Source of the DNA: Mesorhizobium sp.
GTDB lineage: Bacteria; Pseudomonadota; Alphaproteobacteria; Rhizobiales; Rhizobiaceae
Direction of reading: 5' to 3'
Assembly: GCF_016793485.1 (NCBI RefSeq)
Contig: NZ_JAEULZ010000046.1
Coordinates: 62,001-126,000, forward strand
DNA length: 64,000 nucleotides
Below, piece by piece: positions 51,488 through 60,579 of the stretch. The position numbers were made by a program, and so were the translations under genes. The notes below the pieces were generated by a model. The model searched no databases. It saw nothing but the letters and a program-made list of their open reading frames with translations, and was not told where the DNA came from. The first letter of the stretch is position 1. Each line of letters starts with the position of its first letter.

Positions 51488-53185
51488 CTAACCGCGTAGC
51501 TCCCTTCGCAGGATCTTTCCGACCGGAGTCTTTGGCAGGCTGTCGCGGAACTCGATATGCCTCGGCCGCTTGTAGCCGGTCAGGTTTTCGCGGCAGTAGG
51601 CCAGCAATTGCTCCACGGTTAGGTTGCGGTCCTTGCGCACGACGAAGAGCTTTGGCGCTTCGCCGGAATGTTCGTCCGGCACGCCGATCGCCGCGACTTC
51701 CATCACGCCGGGATGCAGAGCAACAACTTCTTCCAGCTCGTTCGGATAGACGTTGAAGCCCGAAACGAGGATCATGTCCTTCTTGCGGTCGACAATCTTT
51801 GTGTAACCGCGTTCGTCCATGAAGCCCATGTCGCCGGACTTGAAGAAGCCGTCGGCGCTCATCACTTTGGCGGTCTCGTCCGGTCGGTTCCAGTATCCGG
51901 CCATGACCTGCGGCCCGCGAATGCAGATCTCGCCGACCTCGCCGAGCGGCATGTCCTTGCCGTCGTCATTCCGGATCGTGATCTCGGTAGACGGGATAGG
52001 CAAGCCTATCGTTCCGGTGAACTCGTTGCCGCTCACCTTGTTCGCCGTCGCCACGGGCGAGGTTTCCGACAGTCCGTACCCCTCGGTGATCTTGTTGCCC
52101 GTGACCTGCTTCCAGCGCTCGGCGATGCCGCGCTGCACGGCCATGCCGCCGCCGAGCGAAAGGATCAGCCCGCTGAAGTCCAGCTTGCGGAAATCGTCAT
52201 TGTTCAGCAGCGCGTTGAACAGCGTGTTCAGGCCCGGCAGGATGTGGAAACGATATTTGCCGAGCTCCTTCACGAAGCCGGGTATGTCGCGGGGATTGGG
52301 GATGAGCACGTTCTGTGCCCCCATCTTCATGCCCATGAGCGCGTTCACGGTGAGCGCGAAGATGTGGTAGAGCGGCAGCGCGCAGATGAAGACGAGGTCC
52401 GCTGGCCGGGGCTTTTCGGTAAAGGCGTCCTCGACCCAGACGCCGAGCTGCAGGACGTTGGCAAGCACATTGCGATGAAGCAGCGTTGCTCCCTTCGAAA
52501 CGCCGGTTGTCCCGCCCGTGTACTGCAAGAAAGCGACGTCGTCCCCGGAGATCGAGACTGGCTTCAACGTCAAGGCGCCGGCTTCGCGGAGGACGGCGTT
52601 GAACGGCACATGCCCCGGCAGCGACCACTCAGGGACGAGCTTCTTGACGCGCCGGACGACGAAATTGACCAGCAGCCCCTTGATGCCAAGCATGTCGCCC
52701 ATCGTGGCGACCACGACATGCCTCACCGACGTCCTGGCGACGACTGCCTGCAGTGTCTTGGCGAAATTTTCGAGTATGACGATCGCTTCCGCGCCGGAGT
52801 CCTTCAACTGGTGCTCAAGCTCGCGCGGCGTATAAAGCGGATTGACGTTCACGACCGTATAGCCCGCTCGCAAAATTCCCATCATCGCGACCGGATATTG
52901 CAGCACGTTGGGCATCATGATCGCGACGCGCGCGCCTTTCGCCAGCCCCCTGGATTGCAGCCATGCCCCGAATGCCGCAGACTGTCGTTCGAGTTCGGCG
53001 TAGGTGATCGACTTTCCCATGCAGATGAAGGCTGTTCTGCCGGAGTTTTTCTTGCAGGCGTCTGCCAGCAATTCGCCGAGGGACCCCTGCGGAACGGTGA
53101 CCTCCGCGGGTACGCCGGCCGGATAGCTCTTCAGCCACGGTCTGGCGGACACCGCCGGCTCGCCGTCTCCCTTGGTCGATCCCAT
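51488..53185 (-). CDS. fadD: Long-chain fatty-acid-CoA ligase
   Basis: A 565-residue adenylate-forming ligase of the FadD type. The P-loop is LQYTGGTTGVSKGA, the A5 motif is TEGYGLSETSP, the fatty-acyl-CoA synthetase signature GFFKSGDMGFMDERGYTKIVDRKKDMILVSGFNVYPNELE is complete, and the C-terminal Lys is in SLPKTPVGKILRREL. It activates fatty acids on the inner face of the membrane. GGGAGGA precedes the ATG. It is a single minus-strand gene divergent from dppA. Confidence 0.95.
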   Translation of the reverse strand: MGSTKGDGEPAVSARPWLKSYPAGVPAEVTVPQGSLGELLADACKKNSGRTAFICMGKSITYAELERQSAAFGAWLQSRGLAKGARVAIMMPNVLQYPVAMMGILRAGYTVVNVNPLYTPRELEHQLKDSGAEAIVILENFAKTLQAVVARTSVRHVVVATMGDMLGIKGLLVNFVVRRVKKLVPEWSLPGHVPFNAVLREAGALTLKPVSISGDDVAFLQYTGGTTGVSKGATLLHRNVLANVLQLGVWVEDAFTEKPRPADLVFICALPLYHIFALTVNALMGMKMGAQNVLIPNPRDIPGFVKELGKYRFHILPGLNTLFNALLNNDDFRKLDFSGLILSLGGGMAVQRGIAERWKQVTGNKITEGYGLSETSPVATANKVSGNEFTGTIGLPIPSTEITIRNDDGKDMPLGEVGEICIRGPQVMAGYWNRPDETAKVMSADGFFKSGDMGFMDERGYTKIVDRKKDMILVSGFNVYPNELEEVVALHPGVMEVAAIGVPDEHSGEAPKLFVVRKDRNLTVEQLLAYCRENLTGYKRPRHIEFRDSLPKTPVGKILRRELRG

Positions 53186-53489
53186 CTGTCCTCCCTGAAC
53201 GTCCGGTCTTGTTTTTTGTCACGGCCTTTCGGCTGAACTGCAGGAATCCGCGAACTGCTCGGATCATATGTATGGCGTTGCATGTCTAGCAGGCAAGTCC
53301 GGGAAGCATCCCGGCTACCGAAGGTTTGGTGAAGCGAAAATCGCATTCGACCGAGACGGAATGCCTTTCGAGAAAGATATTCCGCTGACGATACGGCAAT
53401 CGGGCAGGTAGTTCCAAATGCGGCAAAAGGGTGATTATATGCCGGCTTTCCTGCCCGTTTGAGAGGCTGGGAACACACTCAGGGAGACT
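53186..53489. other. Gene-free divergent intergenic stretch (fadD/dppA)
   Basis: About 304 bases between two genes transcribed away from each other, so both promoters should lie here. AT-rich patches are seen at about 53265-53285 near fadD and at about 53430-53445 near dppA. I could not find a well-spaced -35/-10 pair or a clear palindrome. No coding frame is convincing. Confidence 0.4.
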
Positions 53490-55088
53490 TTGATGTTCAA
53501 AAAGAGCACTTTTGTGGCCGCGTTGCTGGCCGCAACCGTGGTCAGCGGTGTCGCGAGCGCGAAGACCTTTGTCTATTGCTCCGAAGCTTCGCCGGAAGGT
53601 TTTGACCCCGGACTCTATACCGCTGGCACCACGTTCGATGCGTCGGCGCATCCGGTCTACAGCCGCCTGCTGGAGTTCAAGAAGGGCACCACCGAGACCG
53701 AGCCGGCCCTGGCCGAGAGCTATGAGGTTTCCGACGACGGCCTCGTATACACCTTCAAGCTGCGCCCGGGCGTTAAGTTCCAGACCACCGATTTCTTCAC
53801 GCCGACTCGCGATCTCAACGCCGACGACGTGATCTTTTCCTTCGAACGCCAGTGGAAGGCAGACAATGCCTGGAACAAATATGTCGAGGGCGCGTCCTGG
53901 GAATATTTCGCCGGCATGGGCATGCCTGACCTGTTGCAGTCGATCGAGAAGGTTGACGATCTGACAGTCAAGTTCACGCTCAAGCAGCAGTCGGCTCCGT
54001 TTATAGCCAACATCGCAATGCCGTTCGCCTCGATCCTGTCGAAGGAATATGCCGACAAGCTGCAGGCCGAAGGCAAGATGAACCAGATCAACCAGCAGCC
54101 GGTCGGCACTGGCCCGTTCACCTTCGTCGGCTATCAGCAGGACGCGGTGATCCGCTACAAGAAGAACCCCGACTACTGGGGTGATGCACCCAAGATCGAC
54201 GACCTCGTCTTCGCGATCACCACCGACGCCTCGGTGCGCTTCCAGAAGCTCAAGGCCGGCGAATGCCACCTGATGCCTTATCCGAACGCCGCCGACGTCG
54301 AGGCGATCAAGGCGGATTCCAACCTGAAGGTTTCCGAACAGGAAGGCCTGAACGTTGCCTATCTCGCCTACAACACGACGCAGGCTCCGTTCGACAAGGT
54401 CGAGGTCCGCAAGGCCCTGAACATGGCGATCAACAAGCAGGCGATCGTCGATGCGGTGTTTCAGGGCGCTGCCACGACGGCGAAGAACCCGATCCCGCCG
54501 ACCATGTGGTCCTACAACAACTCGATCGAGGACGATAAGTACGATCCGGATGCAGCCAAGGCAGCTCTTGAGGCCGCTGGCGTCAAGGATCTGTCGATGA
54601 AGATCTGGGCGATGCCCGTCGCGCGTCCCTACATGCTCAACGCCCGTCGCGCGGCCGAACTCATCCAGTCCGACTTCGACAAGATCGGCGTCAAGGCCGA
54701 GATCGTGTCCTATGAATGGGCCGAGTATCTCGACAAGTCCAAGGCCAAGGACCGCGACGGCGCAGTGATGCTCGGCTGGACCGGCGACAACGGCGATCCG
54801 GACAATTTCCTCGACACCCTGCTCGGCTGCGATGCCGTCGGCGGCAACAACCGCGCGCAGTGGTGCAACAAGGAGTTCGACGATCTCGTCACCAAGGCGC
54901 AGCAGGTGACCGACGTAGCCGAGCGCACCAAGCTCTACGAACAGGCTCAGGTCGTGTTCAAGCGCGAAGCGCCGTGGGCGACGCTCGACCACTCGCTCGC
55001 CATCGTTCCGATGCGTGCGAACGTCGAGGGCTTCGTGCAGAGCCCGCTTGGCGACTTCACCTTCGACACCGTCGACATCACCGAGTGA
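53490..55088 (+). CDS. dppA: Dipeptide ABC transporter solute-binding protein
   Basis: A 532-residue family 5 periplasmic binding protein with a signal peptide (MFKKSTFVAALLAATVVSGVASA, then KTFVYCSEASPEGFDPGL). It follows the E. coli DppA pattern closely as recalled, for example GTTFDASAHPVYSRLLEFK, LNADDVIFSFERQ, FASILSKEYADKL, DASVRFQKLKAGECHLMPYPN, PPTMWSYN, VTYEW-like VSYEWAEYL and MLGWTGDNGDPDNF. It binds dipeptides; in some bacteria DppA also binds heme or 5-aminolevulinate. A terminator-like hairpin separates it from dppB. Confidence 0.93.
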   Translation: MMFKKSTFVAALLAATVVSGVASAKTFVYCSEASPEGFDPGLYTAGTTFDASAHPVYSRLLEFKKGTTETEPALAESYEVSDDGLVYTFKLRPGVKFQTTDFFTPTRDLNADDVIFSFERQWKADNAWNKYVEGASWEYFAGMGMPDLLQSIEKVDDLTVKFTLKQQSAPFIANIAMPFASILSKEYADKLQAEGKMNQINQQPVGTGPFTFVGYQQDAVIRYKKNPDYWGDAPKIDDLVFAITTDASVRFQKLKAGECHLMPYPNAADVEAIKADSNLKVSEQEGLNVAYLAYNTTQAPFDKVEVRKALNMAINKQAIVDAVFQGAATTAKNPIPPTMWSYNNSIEDDKYDPDAAKAALEAAGVKDLSMKIWAMPVARPYMLNARRAAELIQSDFDKIGVKAEIVSYEWAEYLDKSKAKDRDGAVMLGWTGDNGDPDNFLDTLLGCDAVGGNNRAQWCNKEFDDLVTKAQQVTDVAERTKLYEQAQVVFKREAPWATLDHSLAIVPMRANVEGFVQSPLGDFTFDTVDITE

Positions 55089-55103
55089 TGCGCGGCTAGC
55101 TTC

Positions 55104-55146
55104 AAGGAGGGGCGTTCGCGACGCGAGCGCCCCTCCTTTGTTTTGT
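55104..55146 (+). terminator. Terminator-like hairpin between dppA and dppB
   Basis: AAGGAGGGGCG (55104-55114) pairs perfectly with CGCCCCTCCTT (55128-55138) and is followed by TGTTTTGTTT. It matches an intrinsic terminator and probably lets only part of the transcripts reach dppB. Confidence 0.85.
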
Positions 55147-55207
55147 TTCTCAGGATGAAGCTTTCCAAAAAGCGGTCGGCGTCGCCGATGCCATCAGGGG
55201 CTTTCGC

Positions 55208-56212
55208 ATGTTTCGTTTCTTTCTCGGGCGTCTGGCGGTTCTGATCCCAACCTTCATCGGCGTGTCGATCATCGCCTTCTCCTTTATCAGGCTGCTGCCT
55301 GGCGACCCGGTCGCGCTGCTGTCCGGCGAACGCGTCATGTCGCCCGAACGTCACGCCGAGATATCGGCGCAGCTCGGCCTCGATCGGCCGATCGTCATCC
55401 AGTACCTCGATTATCTGTGGGGCGTGCTTCAGGGTGATTTCGGCACGTCGATCTCCACCAAGCAGCCGGTGCTGCAGCAGTTCATGGAGCTGTTCCCGGC
55501 AACGCTGGAACTGTCGCTCTGCGCGATCATCTTCGCCATTATCCTCGGCATTCCGGCAGGCGTCTTCGCTGCCATCAAGCGCGGAACGATTTTCGATCAG
55601 GCCATCATGGGCACGGCCCTGATCGGCTTTTCAATGCCGATCTTCTGGTGGGGCCTGCTCCTGATCATCCTGTTCTCGGGCATCCTGCAGTGGACGCCGG
55701 TGTCGGGCCGCATCTCGCTGATGTATTTCTTCCCGTCGGTCACCGGCTTCATGCTGATCGACTCTTTGCTTTCCGGACAACCCGGCGCCTTCAAATCCGC
55801 CGTCAGCCATCTCATCCTGCCGACGATCGTGCTCGGCACGATCCCGCTCGCCGTCATCGCCCGCCAGACCCGCTCGGCAATGCTCGAGGTCCTGTCGGAG
55901 GACTACGTGCGCACGGCGCGCGCCAAGGGCCTTTCCGCCTATCGCGTGGTCGGCATCCATGCGCTGCGCAACGCGATGATCCCGGTGGTAACAACGATTG
56001 GCTTGCAGGTGGGCGTTATGCTCGCAGGCGCGATCCTGACAGAGTCCATCTTCTCCTGGCCGGGCATCGGCAAATGGATGGTCGATTCCGTATTCCGACG
56101 AGACTACCCTGTGATCCAGGGCGGGCTCCTGATCATTGCCGGCATCATCATGCTGGTCAACCTGATGGTCGATCTGCTCTACGGCCTCATCAACCCGCGC
56201 ATCAGGCACTGA
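55208..56212 (+). CDS. dppB: Dipeptide ABC transporter permease DppB
   Basis: A 334-residue membrane protein. It starts MFRFFLGRLAVLIPTFIGVSIIAFSFIRLLPGDPV, the standard first helix and periplasmic GDP loop of DppB/OppB. The ATPase-contacting EAA loop is SEDYVRTARAKGLSAYRVVGIHALRNAMIPV, and ESIFSWPGIGKWMVDSVFRRDYPVIQGG is the conserved C-terminal region. It would pair with DppC as the channel. It follows the dppA hairpin and precedes dppC by 12 bases. Confidence 0.93.
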   Translation: MFRFFLGRLAVLIPTFIGVSIIAFSFIRLLPGDPVALLSGERVMSPERHAEISAQLGLDRPIVIQYLDYLWGVLQGDFGTSISTKQPVLQQFMELFPATLELSLCAIIFAIILGIPAGVFAAIKRGTIFDQAIMGTALIGFSMPIFWWGLLLIILFSGILQWTPVSGRISLMYFFPSVTGFMLIDSLLSGQPGAFKSAVSHLILPTIVLGTIPLAVIARQTRSAMLEVLSEDYVRTARAKGLSAYRVVGIHALRNAMIPVVTTIGLQVGVMLAGAILTESIFSWPGIGKWMVDSVFRRDYPVIQGGLLIIAGIIMLVNLMVDLLYGLINPRIRH

Positions 56213-56224
56213 GGAGGCATCGCC

Positions 56225-57139
56225 ATGGCTGACGCAGTCGCAAACTCCACAGGTCCCGTCTCCGTCGATCCGTCGCGTCGTGCGCGCTTCGCCGAGTTCT
56301 GGTTCTACTTCTCCGAAAATCGCGGAGCGGTGATCGGTCTCTTCTTCTTCCTGTTCCTGATCGTGCTGGCAGTCTTCGCGCCGCTGATCGCGCCGCACGC
56401 ACCGAACGCCCAGTATCGCGACGCCGTGCTTGTGCCGCCTTTCTGGCAGCGGGGCGGCAGCACGACCTTCCTGCTCGGCACCGACGCCGTCGGCCGCGAC
56501 ATGCTCTCGCGCCTGATCTTCGGCACGCGCTACTCCCTTTTCATCGGCGTCATCGTGACGACCCTGTCGCTTGTCGGAGGCATCATCCTCGGTGTCATCG
56601 CGGGCTATTTCCGCGGCTGGGTCGACACGGCCATCATGCGCGTGATGGACATCATCCTCGCGTTCCCGTCGCTGCTGCTGGCGCTTGTGCTGGTGGCGGT
56701 GCTCGGGCCTGGCCTCACCAATGCGATGATCGCCATCGCGCTCGTCTTCCAACCGCACTTCGTCCGGCTCACCCGCGCCGCCGTCATGGTCGAGAAGAAC
56801 CGAGACTACGTCGTCGCCGCGAAGGTGGCCGGCGCAGGTTCGCTGCGCCTGATGTTCTCAACAATCCTGCCGAACTGCATGGCGCCGCTGATCGTCCAGG
56901 CAACGCTTTCCTTCTCAAGCGCTATTCTCGACGCAGCCGCTCTCGGCTTCCTCGGCATGGGCGCGCAGCCGCCGACGCCGGAGTGGGGCACGATGCTGGC
57001 CGAGGCGCGCGAGTTCATCCTGCGCGCATGGTGGGTGGTCACGCTGCCCGGCCTCGCCATCCTGCTCACCGTGCTGGCGATCAACCTGATGGGCGACGGC
57101 CTGCGCGACGCGCTCGACCCCAAGCTGAAGAGGAGCTGA
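56225..57139 (+). CDS. dppC: Dipeptide ABC transporter permease DppC
   Basis: A 304-residue membrane protein with six helices after a polar tail. LGTDAVGRDMLSRLIFGTRYSLFIGVIVTTLSLVGGIILG is the typical OppC/DppC opening, RDYVVAAKVAGAGSLRLMFSTILPNCMAPLIVQ is the EAA loop, and LGFLGMGAQPPTPEWGTMLAEAREF is the conserved end region. It precedes dppD by four bases. Confidence 0.93.
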   Translation: MADAVANSTGPVSVDPSRRARFAEFWFYFSENRGAVIGLFFFLFLIVLAVFAPLIAPHAPNAQYRDAVLVPPFWQRGGSTTFLLGTDAVGRDMLSRLIFGTRYSLFIGVIVTTLSLVGGIILGVIAGYFRGWVDTAIMRVMDIILAFPSLLLALVLVAVLGPGLTNAMIAIALVFQPHFVRLTRAAVMVEKNRDYVVAAKVAGAGSLRLMFSTILPNCMAPLIVQATLSFSSAILDAAALGFLGMGAQPPTPEWGTMLAEAREFILRAWWVVTLPGLAILLTVLAINLMGDGLRDALDPKLKRS

Positions 57140-57143
57140 GGCA

Positions 57144-58016
57144 ATGGCGCTTCTCGAAATCGAAAATCTCGTTGTCGAGTTCCAGACGGCGACCGGCATG
57201 TTCCGCGCGGTTGATGGCGTGTCGCTTTCGGTCGACAGGCGTGAGGTGCTGGCGATCGTGGGCGAGTCCGGCTCTGGCAAGTCCGTCTCGATGCTGGCGG
57301 TGATGGGGCTGCTGCCATGGACCGCAAAGGTGTCGGCGGACAAGATGATGTTCGACGGCATCGACCTCCAGAAGATTTCGCCGCAGGATCGGCGCAAGCT
57401 CGTCGGCAAGGACATGTCGATGATCTTCCAGGAGCCGATGGCGAGCCTCAATCCCTGCTTCACGGTGGGCTTCCAGATCGAGGAAGTCTTAAAAGTTCAC
57501 ATGGGCATGGACCGTGCCCAACGCCGCGCCCGCGCCATCGAACTCCTGACGCTGGTCGGCATCCCCGAACCAGCGCATCGCCTGAACAGCTTCCCGCACC
57601 AGATGTCGGGCGGTCAGTGCCAGCGCATCATGATCGCCATGGCGCTTGCCTGCAATCCGAAGCTGCTGATCGCCGATGAGCCGACCACCGCGCTCGACGT
57701 GACGATCCAGAAGCAGATCCTCGACCTGCTGGTGCGCCTGCAGGAAGAGTATGGCATGGGCCTGATCATGATCACCCACAACATGGGCGTCGTCGCGGAA
57801 ACGGCCGACCGCGTGATCGTCCAATACAAGGGCCGCAAGATGGAGGAGGCGGACGTGCTCTCGCTCTTCGAGAATCCCAAGAGCAACTACACGCGCGCTC
57901 TTCTCTCCGCGCTGCCTGACAACGCGACCGGCGACCGCCTGCCGACCATCGACACGTTCCTGATGGAGGCGGAAGCCGCCGCCGTGGTCGCCCCGATGAT
58001 GGAGCCGCCGCTATGA
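57144..58016 (+). CDS. dppD: Dipeptide ABC transporter ATP-binding protein DppD
   Basis: A 290-residue ATPase: Walker [10 protein letters not shown]-loop [12 protein letters not shown], signature [15 protein letters not shown] (Gln-Cys instead of Gln-Arg, a minor variant), Walker [14 protein letters not shown], and His in MITHNMG. The C-terminal extension ([12 protein letters not shown]) is typical of the Opp/Dpp family, though the usual Cys cluster for an iron-sulfur site is not seen. Its stop overlaps dppF by four bases. Confidence 0.92.
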   Translation: MALLEIENLVVEFQTATGMFRAVDGVSLSVDRREVLAIVGESGSGKSVSMLAVMGLLPWTAKVSADKMMFDGIDLQKISPQDRRKLVGKDMSMIFQEPMASLNPCFTVGFQIEEVLKVHMGMDRAQRRARAIELLTLVGIPEPAHRLNSFPHQMSGGQCQRIMIAMALACNPKLLIADEPTTALDVTIQKQILDLLVRLQEEYGMGLIMITHNMGVVAETADRVIVQYKGRKMEEADVLSLFENPKSNYTRALLSALPDNATGDRLPTIDTFLMEAEAAAVVAPMMEPPL

Positions 58017-58840
58017 CCAGGGTTCTCGAAGCGAAGAACATCGTGCGCGACTATCACGTCGGTGGCGGTCTGTTCGGCAAGCCACGTACCGTGCATGCGG
58101 TCAAGGGCGTCAGCTTCTCGGTGGAGAAGGGCCGGACGCTTGCCATTGTCGGCGAATCCGGCTGCGGAAAGTCCACGCTCGCGCGCATCGTCACCATGAT
58201 CGACGCCCCGACGTCAGGCGAGCTCTTCATCGACGGCAAGAAGGTCGACATCGCCAGGGACGGCCTTTCGCCCGAGATGCGGCGCAAGGTGCAGATCGTT
58301 TTTCAGAACCCTTACGGTTCGCTAAACCCCCGCCAGAAGATCGGCGACGTTCTCGGCGAGCCGCTGAAGATCAACACCGATGTTCCGGCCGGCGAGCGGC
58401 GCGACCGCGCCATGGCGATGCTGCAGAAGGTCGGCCTCCAGCCCGAACATTATCATCGCTATCCGCACATGTTCTCCGGCGGGCAGCGCCAGCGCATCGC
58501 GATTGCCCGCGCGCTGATGCTGAACCCGAGCCTGCTCGTGCTCGACGAGCCGGTGTCAGCGCTCGACCTCTCCGTACAGGCGCAGGTGCTGAATCTTCTC
58601 GCCGACCTGCAGGACGAATTCCAGCTCACCTACGTCTTCATCAGCCACGACCTCTCGGTCGTCCGCTACATCGCCGACGAGGTGATGGTGATGTATTTCG
58701 GCGAGGCCGTCGAATACGGCCCGCGCGACGACGTGTTTGCGAACCCGCAGCACAGCTATACGAAGACGCTGTTTGCGGCGACACCGCGCGCCGATGTCGA
58801 AAGCATCCGGGCGCGCATCGCGCGCAAGAAGGCAGCCTGA
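58013..58840 (+). CDS. dppF: Dipeptide ABC transporter ATP-binding protein DppF
   Basis: A 275-residue ATPase: Walker A GESGCGKST, Q-loop IVFQNPYGSLNPRQ, signature FSGGQRQRIAIARAL, Walker B LLVLDEPVSALDLS, His in FISHDLS, and the C-terminal HSYTKTLFAATPRADV segment. It pairs with DppD as the second engine subunit. A small CGGGG/CCCCG hairpin follows at 58843-58858, probably ending the operon. Confidence 0.92.
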   Translation: MTRVLEAKNIVRDYHVGGGLFGKPRTVHAVKGVSFSVEKGRTLAIVGESGCGKSTLARIVTMIDAPTSGELFIDGKKVDIARDGLSPEMRRKVQIVFQNPYGSLNPRQKIGDVLGEPLKINTDVPAGERRDRAMAMLQKVGLQPEHYHRYPHMFSGGQRQRIAIARALMLNPSLLVLDEPVSALDLSVQAQVLNLLADLQDEFQLTYVFISHDLSVVRYIADEVMVMYFGEAVEYGPRDDVFANPQHSYTKTLFAATPRADVESIRARIARKKAA

Positions 58841-58860
58841 TCCGGGGACATCGCCCCGAC

Positions 58861-59634
58861 CTAATTGGGCGACGTGACGCTCTTGGTTTGCTGTTCCTTT
58901 GTCCACTTGCCGGCCGGTCGGTCCAGGTATTGGAAAAACTCGTTGGTTATCAGCCCCTGCACGCAAGTGATCCTGCGATCTTCGATGGAGACGTCCCTGC
59001 CTCGCAGGACGGTACCCAGGACGGCAGGGCCGGTTATGTCCCACACGGACGTAAGGACACCTTCCTCGATGTTCTGGTTGACGATTAAAACCATATCCTC
59101 GATCAGGGGAGAGCTCGATGCCGAGGCGAAAAAATAATTCGTCACCCGGTCGCCTTGGTCGGTGATGTACAGCTCCCGCCGGTCGCCGAGGGTGAAGCCG
59201 AGCGGCCAGACCAGACCGGCGTCCATGTCCATATAGACGCCGCCATGGTAGTTGACTGTGAGCAGCCGCCAAAAATCGGCCCGCGCCGCGCCAATCTGGA
59301 GCCGTGCATAATTCGCCTGCGTGCGTCCATCGCAGGTTGCGATGAAGGCGGCGATGCCGTCGTCATCGAGGAGCCTGAATTCGAACGTCGGGGCCATTAT
59401 CCGGTTGAACAGGTAGTTGGCGTAGATGTTCAAGCTGACGCGTCGGCTGAAGTTGGTCTGCCAGACGATACGCGGTATGGAATGGTTCGAAGTGGTCTTG
59501 ACCAACGGGCCGGCGCGTTCCGGGATTGTCAGGCGCAAGGAGGGGCGGATCGCGTGGACTGCGAAGAAGGCACCTTTGGAGAGGTTGCCAGCCAGTTTGA
59601 GAATACGGCTGACGACATATCGGACAATTCGCAT
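58861..59634 (-). CDS. Glycosyltransferase with DXD sugar-binding motif
   Basis: A 257-residue protein of the Gly_transf_sug (OCH1-like) type. SIPRIVWQTNFSR begins the domain, ARADFWRLLTVNYHGGVYMDMDAGLVWPL holds the DMD metal/nucleotide-sugar motif near the middle, and a C-terminal VWDITGPAVLG region follows. The N-terminus may be a weak amphipathic anchor (RIVRYVVSRILKLAGN). It would add a sugar to a surface or capsular glycan. It converges with dppF and lies 60 bases downstream of the GT25-type gene. Confidence 0.85.
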   Translation of the reverse strand: MRIVRYVVSRILKLAGNLSKGAFFAVHAIRPSLRLTIPERAGPLVKTTSNHSIPRIVWQTNFSRRVSLNIYANYLFNRIMAPTFEFRLLDDDGIAAFIATCDGRTQANYARLQIGAARADFWRLLTVNYHGGVYMDMDAGLVWPLGFTLGDRRELYITDQGDRVTNYFFASASSSPLIEDMVLIVNQNIEEGVLTSVWDITGPAVLGTVLRGRDVSIEDRRITCVQGLITNEFFQYLDRPAGKWTKEQQTKSVTSPN

Positions 59635-59694
59635 TCGTCAAGCCTTCGGCTCGCAGCCGTCCTTCGATGAAAAATTGTCGCTATACAGTCTGGA

Positions 59695-60405
59695 TCAGGC
59701 GTGCCCGGTGGCCTTGCGCTTGAGCTTTTTCCAGTTCCAGCGAATTGCCTGCTGCCAGAGCGGCCGCGGTTGAACGCCAAGTGCGGTTTGGAAGCTTCCG
59801 TTCTGCGATCCCTGCTCGACGATGGGCCGCTCGAACCACAGGATTTCGACGCCCAGTTGCGAATCCATCTGGTCGATCTGGAGATCGATGTTTTCCTTGA
59901 GGCCATTGCGGGAAAGCCAGTCAAGCCGCGCAGCCGCAACCGGGCGTGTGATCAGGTAGGAATCCGTGCACTTGCTCCGTGTTCCCGGATAGAGGTGCCG
60001 CCCAGGGACGAGGTCGCGAGCAGGCACGTAGTAATTGCAGCCATTGCCAAGATAGACGGCGCAGAACCGATCCGGCGAGCCCATCTCGTCAACGCAGACG
60101 CCCAGCTTGGCCACAAAATCTTCCGCAAGGAATACATCATCCTCGAAAACCAGACAGTAGGGCAGGTCGGTTGCCAGGAATTCCTGCCAGATGGCCATAT
60201 GCTTGCGGCCTAGGGAATAGTGTCCCGGCGTAAGCTGCGAGGCTGCGATCTCCTCCTTGCTCAGGTCCGGAACATCGTAATCCAGAAAGAATTCGACGGG
60301 CACGCCTCGCGCCCCGAACTCTCGCAGGATGTGCTGCCTGCGATTCTCGAAGCCAACCTTGACGTGGCAGACGCGGGTAAAAATCCGGTCGAATATCTGT
60401 GCCAT
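59695..60405 (-). CDS. Glycosyltransferase family 25-type (LPS biosynthesis) protein
   Basis: About 236 residues. VCHVKVGFENRRQHILREFGARGVPVEFFLDYDVP is the typical opening, SLGRKHMAIWQEFLATDLPYCLVFEDDVFLAEDFV holds the EDD motif, and RKCTDSYLITRPVAAARL-type sequence follows (here SKCTDSYLITRPVAAARL). Such enzymes usually add galactose or glucose to lipooligosaccharide. The ATG at 60405 is a choice among weak starts; a TTG frame reaches 60441. It sits in the surface-polysaccharide segment. Confidence 0.85.
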   Translation of the reverse strand: MAQIFDRIFTRVCHVKVGFENRRQHILREFGARGVPVEFFLDYDVPDLSKEEIAASQLTPGHYSLGRKHMAIWQEFLATDLPYCLVFEDDVFLAEDFVAKLGVCVDEMGSPDRFCAVYLGNGCNYYVPARDLVPGRHLYPGTRSKCTDSYLITRPVAAARLDWLSRNGLKENIDLQIDQMDSQLGVEILWFERPIVEQGSQNGSFQTALGVQPRPLWQQAIRWNWKKLKRKATGHA

Positions 60406-60579
60406 GCCGCGCGCAATAGCATTGCCCGAACCGCCGCACAACGGGACTCTGCCGGGGAGACTATTTCATGCCGAGCGCTCCAATGTGCACAAGGAGAAAC
60501 TCTCTGGCCTTCCCTCACCGCTGGACCCTGACTAAGTTGCGGTACCGTAACCGTCGATGCGCACAATGTTGGAGATGGG

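Noticed and set aside
51668-53236. Long plus-strand frame of about 522 codons
   Set aside because: Antisense to fadD with its complete signature motifs.
53286-54992. Long minus-strand frame of about 568 codons
   Set aside because: Antisense to dppA, which matches its family closely; repetitive Val/Leu/Gly/Arg composition.
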